Assembly: GCF_000204055.1 (NCBI RefSeq)
Contig: NW_006768796.1
Span: 742,084-806,083, forward strand
Reading direction: 5' to 3'
From: Melampsora larici-populina 98AG31
Lineage: Eukaryota; Basidiomycota; Pucciniomycetes; Pucciniales; Melampsoraceae
DNA length: 64,000 nt
Part shown: piece after piece, positions 23,136 to 32,100 of the stretch
How positions within the stretch are numbered: the stretch's first letter is position 1
How the letters are laid out: every line of letters starts with the position of its first letter
The notes under the pieces: model-generated
Told to the model about the DNA's origin: nothing
The model's database searches: none
Seen by the model: the letters and a program-made list of their open reading frames with translations, nothing else
Translations under genes and position numbers: made by a program

Positions 23136-25058
23136 TCACTCCTCTAGCTCACACCCCAGGTAAGTAAGACGTTTCTGCAGTTTTTTCCACTCCTCGTTCA
23201 CCGATTGGTCTCTTGACTTATGATTTCTAATTACAGCTTCTGTGCCGGTATTGTCCGTGATCGCCAAAAATCGTCTTCCTCTCGTTTCGAAAAGCATCTT
23301 CACCATTTCAAGGCCTATCCTAACCGCCACCGTTTCAGCCCACGCAATTCCTCTCTTCAGCCCGTCTTTCTCTGTCTTATCCCAGCCTTTCTTGTATCTC
23401 AGTTGGGTCCAGAACTTTCCCACTATTACTCCTATTCCATAGCTCGTCGACGCATCGCCGACCCAACCTACGTTTTCAACTCCTTTCCTCGGGATCAGTT
23501 TGTGGTTCACGAACTTCGCCAGCACTTCCTTCCATTCCAACAGGTCTGCTCTTACTGTCGCCGGTAACTTCCTTATCGCTAGTTTGTTCTTCCATGATGC
23601 TTTAAAGGCGTGTAGCGCCATACAAAAACACTTCATGTGGGGTAACATGTATGTCACGTGTACCAGCCTCCCAGTAAGTTTCTCGATCTCCTTATACGTG
23701 TGTGAGTCCTTCTTCTCCAGCGCAAAGTCTACTTGTCTCATTCTTTCCCTCTTCTTCGTTTCCGGCAAGCGTACTGACCGCTCTTTTCCGTTCCAGACAA
23801 ATCCAATGTACTTTTGTTCCTCGCTAAACTCCGCATACTTTCCCTCATTCGTCTTCACCCCTAAACTTGCACTAGCTTCTACTACTTCCTTCATCGACAC
23901 CGGCCTCCCTGTTTCTTTCAGCCTTACGAACAGATTGTCATCTACCCATCTAAACACTGCTATCAATTCGAACCTCTCTTTCATTATCGCTCTCCACGCG
24001 TCCGCTGGCCCTCCGAAACTGCCACACCCCGCTACACCACCAAACGTCACTCTGAGGTCCACCAGTATCCATCCTTCTGGTGTCCTCACAATCAGGTACC
24101 TCCATTGATTTTGTTTCGTTGGGATTTGGCGGTAAGCCTTTTCCCAGTCGAAGATTCCCACTTCTACCTCTTCCGTAAGTTGACTGAAGAAATCTGCAAC
24201 TTCCTTAAAATCATCCCAACTGGTTTCAAATTCCTCTTTATTTACCATCAAGTTTACTGATGCTATTTGTTTTTCTCTTTTTGGGTATGACAGGTCATTT
24301 ATAACTCTCGTCGTTCCGTCTCCATTGGTCACCATCCCCATTGGACTTGTCCGAAAGAAACCTATCTTCTCGAACACCTCCTCCTCCGTAAAAGGTCCCC
24401 TCATCCTCCCGGCACTCAACTCCTTCTTAAGCTTCTCTCTTATCTCATTCTCGCATTCCTTCAAAGTTGGGTGATTTGGTGGCGAGTAGTACTGTAAATC
24501 TCCTAATGTATGTTCTGGTATACCTTGGTGGAAACCCTCCTTAAACCCTTCTATCACGTATCCATGTTCTTCCATCAGGCCGTACTTCTTTAGCTGCCTT
24601 TCCCACTCCTCTATATCCATCTCGCATTCGACACTCTCTGGCCACTCTCGTCTTTCCAGGTAGCCGTGACTTGTGACTTCTCTGATCTGTTGTTCTCTGC
24701 TTCTGCCTTCTTGCTCTAAATCTCTTTCTTTCTTTCTCAGCTCTTCTATTTCTATTGTTACCACTTCCTCCGTCTCCATCTCTCTTTCTCTTGATTCGCT
24801 TGTGAACAATTCTTCGACCTCCTTTGCCGAATCCTCTGCTTCAGCTGCTTTCTCTTTCCCTACCTCGGCCTCTTTCTCTCTGTTCGCCGCCTTTCCCTTC
24901 TTGCTTTGCCCTTGTGGGCCTTCTTCTCTTTCTCTTTTAGGCGTATCTCTCTGGAATATGGAGCTTATCGACTGCCCCTTGGGTCTGGGACTCTTCGACT
25001 TCACGTTTCTCTCACTGGGCAAAGGGAATAAAGGTTCACGTGCAAATAGCAGAAACAA
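23136..25058 (-). pseudogene. DIRS-type reverse transcriptase/RNase H (younger element), late stop
   Basis: A 640-codon frame. Residues 1-130 are a charged, low-complexity leader. The RT core follows: RVINDLSYP, the first catalytic Asp in IFDWEKAYRQIP (D304) and the WVDD box (about 371-374, in FRWVDDNLF). RNase H residues are visible as Asp in VGDASTSYG (D535), Glu in AWAETVAV (about E575) and Asp in TDNTGTEAV (D602). The frame stops at TGA (23138-23136) after CELEE, but the conserved end of the domain, GDNNADALSRG, continues in the same frame directly after it. A nonsense change thus removes the last catalytic Asp. The family makes and trims the cDNA of DIRS-type elements. Paralogous remnant at 27620-28447. 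Confidence 0.85.
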
Positions 25059-25127
25059 AAGTATGTTATTTCATTTTCTCTCTCATGTGACATCATACTC
25101 TGAGGCTACATTGACTTTTCCTTTGTC

Positions 25128-26037
25128 CTAAGACTCACTCTTTTGTAGTCCCTTCTCCGCTTCCGGCGCTACCTCCGTTACTCTGTCCCCTTTGTTTCGC
25201 CCACCATCCTGCACCTCTACCTTGGAACCAACCGCTGCCCCTTGCCTGGGAGCCTCTCCCTCCACGAATGCTTCCTCTAGGTTGGCCTCTTCCTCTTCCC
25301 CTTCCAGCACCTGTATCGCGTACATCACGGATTCAACCTTGTCAGTCTGTTTATCTTAATCTCAAACTTTTCTTTATTTTCCACTCACCTCTGTTGTTTG
25401 CTGACGTGCTCTCGCTGTTTGCATAGCCTACCCAGTTCGTGCTCACCGCTGCCGATCAGCTCGATCTAGTCCAACCGGTTACTGGGTCTATGTTCTCCCA
25501 TCCTCCTCCCGCGACGTACGGGTTATCCGCGAATCTTCTTTCACCACTAGCTTCCGCGTCTTCTTTCGCTTCACGTAGGAGGTCTTCGTGAAAGAAACCG
25601 GCGTCTTCCATGACTCTCTTGCCATCAACTTTCTTCACCTTCATCACGATCAATCGTACCTTCATATCGTACCTCAATGCCACCATCCAACACTTGGTCA
25701 ACCTCTTCACTTTCACGATGTTTTCTTTGTGCTTCAAAAACATCTTCGCTGCTATGGGTCTGCCATATTCCTCTTTCAAGTACCTTACGAACAACTCGAA
25801 CGCATCTATCCAGGCACCGTAAGTCATCAACAACTCCTCTCCCGGTTCTAGACCTGAGTACTTTGCTGATGCATCATCATCTTGTAGTTCTTTTAAGGTT
25901 TTTGTCTTCTTCCCCGCCGCACGGTGATCCTTCTCAATCCAGCTCGGGTCAAAAATCGACATCGGTACATAGGCTTTTAAAGTCTTCATACGGTTCTCAA
26001 AATACGGTGTCAGGGGCATCAATGTTGATCCGCTCAA
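25128..26037 (-). CDS. Gag-like protein segment of the younger DIRS element
   Basis: The main block, 26037-25456 (193 codons), reads as a folded domain: SIFDPSWIEKDHRAAGKKTK, TYGAWIDAFELFVRYLKEEY, then a Lys/Arg-rich stretch and a C-terminal GGWENIDPVTGW. A further acidic 66-codon segment at 25328-25128 (EVAPEAEKGLQKSES) is probably its C-terminal exon. Position upstream of RT and basic composition fit the gag-equivalent first ORF of DIRS-type elements. No zinc knuckle is visible. Exon joins were not resolved. Confidence 0.5.
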
Positions 26038-26115
26038 AGGTTTTCCTATCCTGTACGTTATCCCTCCTTCTTCTTCTGCACACGGAATAGTACACGTCAG
26101 CTCACTTTCTCTTCT

Positions 26116-27345
26116 CTATCTCTTCTCAGTTTCGCTCTCACCGTCTTCTTGTTCTTCCCCTGTCTCCTCTACCTCTTCTTCCGCTGTCTCCTTCTCTTCT
26201 CTTCCTTGGTCTCTCGCCTCTCTCTCTGCTGGCCTGCCTCTCTCTTCCTCGTGACCTCTATCTCCTTCTATTCGTTCTTCTTCATCGCCTCCATCATCGT
26301 CTCCTATGATCAGGGACTCCTTTCTAGGTCTCTCGTCTCTCTTCCTCATCGGCGATCGGGCTCTCTTCGGTAGAAGTCTTCTCCCTTCTTCCGTCGGCTC
26401 TTCTCCGTACATTAAATTGAAACCTTTCAGCATGTCTGTCGCAAGGACGTCTTGCTCTGTGTCCATCGCGAAGCCAATAGCTTGCCACCACTTCTCTTTC
26501 GCCGTCATCTCCTCGTATGGCTCTGTAGGTTTCAGACATTCGCTTCATCAGTCTATGCTTTATCTTCCTCTGGATCTATCACGCTCCTCTCCTCTCCTAT
26601 TCCTTTCCTCTCTTTGTTCAACTTCCTCTCTCTTCTTCCTCTCACCCTAGGCCTTGCCCCTCAGGTTCCTCTCTCTTCCCTCTAATCACCTCTCATGTGG
26701 TTCTTCCCGAGACCTCTCTATCTCTTTCTTCTCTCTCTCAATCCTCGATATGTACAAGGCCCCCTTTAGGGTATTGAGACAGTCTGGTGCTAAGTGTATG
26801 GGACTCCACGTTTGTTTGAAAGGGAATTGGGGAAAGACGGAAGGCGGAAGTATAGTTGGAGAAGGAAATTTAAAGAGGTGGTTTAGAGGTTGGTAATCTG
26901 GGATTTTATATACGAAAGCTCTTGACTTGATATGACCTGCTTTGTACGTCCCGTGGCTTTCACTCGTAGCTGTGACTGAAGGTGCAGTTGAAGAAATTTT
27001 CGGGGATATTGACTTGTGCTTACTCTCTCCATTTCCGTCTACTTGTTCTTCTTCTTCTCTCTCTAGCTCTTCTTCCTCCTCGTCTCCTTGTTCGTTCCCC
27101 GGTAGTCCTTTCTTCTGTATCTGGCTGTTTGTCGTCCCTGTTGGGTTGTTGTTGTCTCCAGTCCTTCCGGTATTCGTTTCTACTCCTGCCGTTCCGCTTC
27201 CGCTACTTCCTTCTCCTCTGTTGGATGACTGGCTCCTTGTCACTGTCCTACTTGTACCTTCTACCTGACCTTTCTTTTTCATTTTAATTCCTGCCGCTAT
27301 AAGCTTTGCTTCAGTCTCTTCTAACTTGTTTGTTAATGAGGTCAT
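26116..27345 (-). CDS. N-terminal gag-like region of the younger DIRS element
   Basis: Two open blocks: 27345-26686 (219 codons; coiled-coil-like start SLTNKLEETEAKLIAAG, then Ser/Gly/Thr-rich and acidic tracts) and 26508-26116 (130 codons; KEKWWQAIGFAMDTEQD, then a strongly charged Glu/Arg-rich tail). They lie between repeat A1 and the gag block at 26037 on the same strand, and probably belong to one spliced or frameshifted first ORF. The extreme Glu/Arg bias mirrors the purine-rich coding strand of the whole element. Confidence 0.45.
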
Positions 27346-27417
27346 TGTACTTCCAGGTGTTTCCGGTTTTCTGAAATATACACTCTTGTTTTGTCACGTG
27401 TTGAGATCCTGCTGGCT

Positions 27418-27619
27418 ATTTTGAGAATCTCCAACCGTGAGAATGGATAGTATCGATAAGGTTTTGGTCGAAGTAGGTATAGGGAGAGTTAGAGTTGTTT
27501 GTAATACACTCTCATCTCTCCCCTGTGAAAAACTCTGTTTGGGATTATGGGTTTATACCTACTCCGCTCAAAACTCTATCATGGACTTATATCCTAAGTC
27601 GTGCCTTTGTTAAGATTGG
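27418..27619 (-). repeat. A1 repeat, 5' end of the younger DIRS element
   Basis: A copy of about 202 bp that is near-identical to A2 at about 20022-20223 (shared ATTTTGAGAATCTCCAACC at one end and TTTGTTAAGATTGG at the other). It marks the 5' end on the minus strand and abuts the older element's RNase H frame. Confidence 0.85.
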
Positions 27620-28447
27620 CAATGATGTATCCAATCCCCTTGACAATTTATCAGTATTGTTATCCAAGGATGTTACACGCACGAGGTTCAGGTCACAGTC
27701 GTTCGCGATTAATAGACCCTGAACCTTTTTCCACTCGTCGTTAACCCAGAAGTCCTTTGATTTCCTGTTGCGCCTCGCCCCTTCTGTGGTGGTGTTGTCG
27801 GTCAAACATGAAAAACTGAACCCGTTCACATTCATAATTCTTCGCAACATGATGAAACCTAACCGTACTGCAACGGTTTCCCCCCAGGCGATGGTTTGCC
27901 TTTGTCTATTTTCTGGTTGGTCCCATCCTTCCTTGCACTTAAATTGAGCCCAACGTTTTCCTATGATAATGCCTATACCATAACTGCTTGAAGCGTCCCC
28001 CACCCATCCAACATTCTTGATGATGTGGTCGGGTACGATTCTCGTCGGCGTAAGATTTTTCAAGGTGGTTTTCCAGAATATCATGTCTTCCAAGACATCA
28101 TCATTTGCCTTCACTCTTGACCACCCTCTCATCCTAGCTGCCCATCTAAAGTTTCCCGTGAGATAGCACTTCAATTGCGGGAGTATCAGAGTTAAATGAC
28201 CTAACTTCCCATTTATCTTTTCGGCTTCGTTCTTGGACCATAATTCCTTCGTCCAGAATGCTTCAATTTCAATTAAACGTTTTTCTAATTTCGTTTGAGG
28301 CAAAGTTACTGTCTTGTTCTTCGCATTCCATACAAAGCCAATATACTTTTGTTCTTCTGCAAACTCAGAGTATTTCGTCACATTAGTTTTAACAATACTT
28401 ACAATAGACCCGTTATATTCTATTCCAACGTGGCAACAGCCTGCCAA
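27620..28447 (-). pseudogene. RT/RNase H remnant of the older DIRS element
   Basis: This retains only the end of the RT (EEQKYIGFVWNAKNK) and the RNase H part with Asp in VGDASSSYG, Glu in AWGETVAV, Asp in TDNTTTEGA and the final NNTDKLSRG. It is similar throughout to the same region of the younger element. The frame runs a few codons into the A1 repeat of the younger element at 27619 and then ends, so the insertion truncated it. Upstream (plus-strand 28440 on) the RT catalytic core is missing. Confidence 0.8.
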
Positions 28448-28481
28448 ACCACCCCTCCCCTTCTATTGGCACCTGGGTTAA

Positions 28482-28720
28482 CGATGAAACCAATTATACT
28501 TGGTATCATCGATAGTTGTCATTGTATATCTCTTGAACTTTCCTTCTTACCAACCCTGCCTATCCCTCATTTCAATCCTGACTGGAAGAGGTTGAGAAGT
28601 GCACTTGCCGAAGAGTGGGAATCTTGTTATGTTGAAAACATCCAGGTTTTCAAAGAATGGCGAAATCAATGCAGCTCAATTGCAGGATCTAATTGTGAAT
28701 GGGTAGAGGAAGTTTTGTAA
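28482..28720 (+). pseudogene. Possible captured gene fragment, unrecognised
   Basis: A plus-strand frame with protein-like composition (LPIPHFNPDWKRLRSALAEE, then a C-terminal segment with CEWVEEVL and stop) sits between the older DIRS remnant and the palindrome array. It opposes the strand of the surrounding element. It may be a captured host exon or part of another transposon. No family recognised. Confidence 0.25.
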
Positions 28721-28861
28721 TTCAAAAGTTGTAAAAGTTGTTTTCAAAAGTCGTATATTCAAATGCTCTTCATTTCTAATTTTTCAATTACTTAATCAAT
28801 CTGATATCTATTCAATCTAATACATTTTTGAAATTTGATTGAAATATCCAAAAGTGGAAAA

Positions 28862-30119
28862 ATGTGGTCCCACATGTGGAATGAGATTTCCCACATGTGG
28901 AATAGGATTCCCACATGTGTGATGAAGGGTCCCACATGTGGAATCATAATTTCCACTTTTGGGAACCTTCATCACACATGTGATATCCGCATTCCCACAT
29001 GTGGGAACCCCTTTCCCTCATGAGGGAACCCCTTTCCCTCATGTGGAAAACCCATTCCCATATGTGGGAAGGGCGCGCCCACATATGGGATCCCAATTCC
29101 CTCATGTGGAATCATGCTTCCCACAAATTTGCTCAAATAATACCAAAGGTGACATCACATTTCACACCTGTGGGAACCTTGTTAACACGGTGATCACAAT
29201 TCCCACCACATGTGGAATCACGGTTCCCACATGTGAGATCATGATTCTCAAATGTGGGATCCTGATTCCCACATGTGGAATCACCATTCCCACATGTGGG
29301 AATTAGGATCTCACAAATTTGCTTAACTAATACCAAAGGTGACATTACATTTCACACCAGTGGAATTGCATCACTTTGATTAATGCCTTAATATTAATCA
29401 AATTAACGCTTTCAAGCCATAAACCTGTCACACACAGCCACATATGCCATATAGATGAGATCCTACATTTGGGACTAATTTGGTCATATGTGATATTACT
29501 TCTCAAGTACACTTTTCACATGTGTGATCAAGTTCACTTATTCCACGTCAGAAATGTGGATCATTTGTGGGATTATATGCTCCACATGTGGGACTCCACC
29601 TTAAACATGTGGGATTACCTGGAATTACAAGTCCAAACATTTGTGAATCCTTGTCTCAGATGTGGGATCATTCATACCAGATGTGTGATTACACATCACA
29701 CATGTGATTACACATGTCCCACATGTGGGACCTTATGTCACACACTGTGATCCCACATGTTCCAATCACTGTTTCCACATGTGGGATTACCGGGAATTAC
29801 AAGTCCAACATTTGTGATTCCACGTCTCACATGTGGGATCATTCATTCCAGATGTGTGATTATACATCACACATATTTGTGATTCCACGTCTCAGATGTG
29901 GGATCATTCATTCCAGATGTGTAATTATACATCACACATGTGATCCCACATGTCCCACAGGTGGGATCATACGTCCCACAGGTGGGATTATGTGTCACAC
30001 AATGTGTGACACATGATCCCTCCTGTGGGACATGTGGGATCACATGTGTGATGTGTAATCACACACTGTGGGATCATGTGTCACACAGTGTGTGACATGT
30101 GATCCCACATGTGGGATTA
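28862..30119. repeat. CACATGTG palindrome array (minisatellite)
   Basis: About 1.26 kb is packed with the palindrome CACATGTG, mostly as CCCACATGTGGGATCA-like units every 20-30 bases, with variants such as CACACATGTGATC, CACAGGTGGG and CAGATGTGGG. Larger sub-blocks are duplicated: a segment beginning GGAATTACAAGTCCAA occurs near 29610 and 29785. Frames within it are repeat artefacts. It lies where the RT core of the older DIRS element would be expected. Confidence 0.9.
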
Positions 30120-30477
30120 AACTTAGCAGTGATCATTATCGCCTTTCAGCAAGGCCTTCTGAGCTTTCGCGGCAAGGTTTTCTACATAATCAAACCAACG
30201 TCAGAACCCACAGGTTGGAATGTAGCTGAACAAGAGGATATTTTTCGGAATATATCACAATGTATCCAGTTTCCAATAGCCGGATTAGATCACGGAGCTT
30301 CAACAAGCTTTTAACGGGATAAATCCCGTCTTGGCGTTTTAACAACGGAATAGATCACGTAACGCAAAAGTACTAGCTCTTGTAATAGCTTTTGTATGTA
30401 CTTTTAAGGGAAAAGACGGAATATATCATGTGGATGATTTATAAGGATTACTAACTATGGTTGTCTTCTTCTTCCGA
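30120..30477. other. Short-repeat spacer, no gene
   Basis: Four degenerate copies of a CGGAATATATCAC / CGGATTAGATCACG word at about 30248, 30281, 30342 and 30417. Nothing else recognised. Confidence 0.3.
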
Positions 30478-30786
30478 TCACGATTCGGATGAGGATTTCT
30501 CGTTAAAGATTGGACTCATCCCTTTCTTCTTACTTCCTGTTTCTGAGTCATCTCCATCATCCATGTTGAAATCTTCTAAAGTTATGACTGTCTTGTTATG
30601 TTGACCTTCTGTTTTGTTTGTTGGATTGTCTGATCTGTCCCCTTCGGATCCTTCACTGTCATCTTCTTCTACAACAGTTGATGTCGCTAGTTGCTTAGTT
30701 CCAGCTCTAGTTTTTGGACCTTTAAGTGCTGCTTTCAATATGTTCTCTCTAGCTTTTTGACTTTCTGCGTTTGATTGTGATTCCAT
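30478..30786 (-). pseudogene. Possible gag start of the older DIRS element
   Basis: About 103 codons from MESQSNAESQ: a helical basic start (ARENILKAALKGPKTRAGTK) and then acidic low-complexity sequence (EEDDSEGSEGDRSDNP). Composition and position resemble the gag start of the younger DIRS element at 27345. Assignment by position only; the rest of gag is missing. Confidence 0.35.
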
Positions 30787-31135
30787 TCTCGTATGGAGTA
30801 GTGGTTTCGAAAGGAAAAGAAACTTGATAATAGAATTCTCTAGAGCAGAGAGAGAGGACACGAGATGCTGAAAGCCGAGGAAACGCTGAAGTGAGAACGA
30901 GAAGGAAAGGAAAGTCTAAGGACTTGAATCAGGGAAAGGAGAGAAGCTTGCGGTTATCTGATAACCGGATCTATCATCTCTAAACGTGACAGGCACCAGG
31001 CACAATTCTCGACTTCTCAGCCAACTCGGTCACAAACCAGCGCTCAGACCGGTTGGACAAGTTCACTTAGCCAGTCATCTTGGGTCAAGCTCACATGGAC
31101 AAGGGTTATTCCTCGTACCTCGTCAAAACCCATCC

Positions 31136-31293
31136 AATACTATCTCATCATACATCCTACGAGTTGGCTACAACTCTTTACATCAAGGATCTTTGCCTTC
31201 AGGAGGTGAAGTCCTCAAATTAGTGCAGGGGAACGCTAACCAAAGCTAATAGCTAACATCAAATCTTGCTGGCTGTTAACGTACATGAACAAA
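31136..31293. repeat. Right arm of the inverted duplication, inner part
   Basis: Inverted copy of about 18052-18209 in the left arm. It is cut at ACAAA (31289-31293) by the copia element and resumes at 37402. Confidence 0.8.
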
Positions 31294-32069
31294 TAAGAAT
31301 GTGCTTGGAGTCTCAGAATACGGATCTGATAGCGTGCGCTAAAGCACTTATAAGCAACTCTCAAACAACAAACTTAAAGATAATGATTCTGACCTGATAG
31401 CGTGCGCTAAAGCACTTATAAGCAACTCTCGAACAACAAACTTAAAGATAATGATTCTGACCTGAATAAAAGATCAGATTGATAATGATTAGTTATAAGT
31501 TATTGCTAATTGATAACTGATCTTCGGTAGGTTTTTCTCTTCCCAAAGATATTGATTTGTATTCACCTGATAGCGTGCGCTAAAGCACTTATAAGCAACT
31601 CTCGAACAACAAACTTAAAGATAATGATTCTGACCTATAACAACAATGGTCTAATCAGAACTAATGTAGATGAAATATAACAGAATGAAAACAATTAATA
31701 CCTGAATAAAAGATCAGATTGATAATGATTAGTTATAAGTTATCGCTAATTGATAACTGATCTTCGGTAGGTTTCTCTTTATTGATACAGCGTAAACAGT
31801 CATGATAAGTGAGAAGAACAAATAACATTAATATAAGATCATATTGATAAAGTAGAATGAAAGATGAAATTTTACTTACTTCTCTTCCCAAAGATGGGGA
31901 AAGAGAAGTAAGTCGAGTTAGGCAATGAGTACTATAAGTAGTGTGATTGATAATTAATGACGTCATAAGTCACATTTCGCATGTTGGTTAATCCTGCTTC
32001 CTTCCTTCACAAATCCGTTATTTAATCATATGTAACTTTTCTTATTCCCGTCGATTGGATAATTCAACA
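31294..32069 (-). repeat. 3' LTR of the copia element
   Basis: 776 bp. It differs from the other LTR by a few substitutions and by one extra tandem copy of a roughly 68-bp unit starting CTGATAGCGTGCGCTAAAG, present three times here and twice in the 5' LTR. Confidence 0.9.
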
Positions 32070-32083
32070 CCCCCCCTCAATTG
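32070..32083 (-). promoter_or_regulatory. Polypurine tract
   Basis: Directly before the 3' LTR the minus strand reads AATTGAGGGGGGG, a typical plus-strand priming tract. Confidence 0.7.
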
Positions 32084-32100
32084 ACATAATTAAAACACCC

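Larger units (their letters stand above)
19764..27619 (-). mobile_element. Younger DIRS-type element with split direct repeats
   Basis: Read on the minus strand the order is repeat A1 (27619-27418), gag region, RT/RNase H, tyrosine recombinase, repeat B1 (20461-20227), A2 (about 20223-20022) and B2 (19999-19764). This A1-ORFs-B1-A2-B2 arrangement is the split-direct-repeat layout of PAT/Ngaro-type YR retrotransposons. The copies of A and of B differ at few positions. It is inserted in the RNase H region of the older DIRS element without an obvious target duplication, as expected for recombinase-mediated integration. The coding strand is strikingly purine-rich. Confidence 0.85.
18210..31135 (-). 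mobile_element. Older DIRS-type tyrosine-recombinase retrotransposon (host of the nest)
   Basis: Pieces of one minus-strand DIRS-type element lie on either side of a younger insertion: RT/RNase H remnant at 27620-28447 and recombinase at 18661-19743. The RNase H motif NNTDKLSRG sits just before the insertion on one side. On the other side, at about 19700-19760, a frame reading VDNNVWIDMPQDL continues as expected after that motif in DIRS polyproteins. A possible gag start is at 30478-30786. The RT core is missing, and the space holds a CACATGTG array and a foreign fragment. Outer ends are approximate. Confidence 0.6.

Noticed and set aside
23220..27287. Many plus-strand frames opposite the younger DIRS genes
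   Set aside because: Pyrimidine-rich antisense of the retrotransposon genes, giving Ser/Leu/Phe-rich translations; they are shadows of the minus-strand genes.
28835..30016. Cys/His-rich reading frames over the CACATGTG array
   Set aside because: They are direct translations of the tandem repeat in several frames and on both strands.
28862..30119. CRISPR-like array
   Set aside because: Units are palindromic and variable in spacing, with no constant repeat and unique spacers, and the window is eukaryotic.
31733..31966. Short LTR frame repeated at 37107-37298
   Set aside because: Identical sequence in both LTRs and no protein features; part of the LTR.
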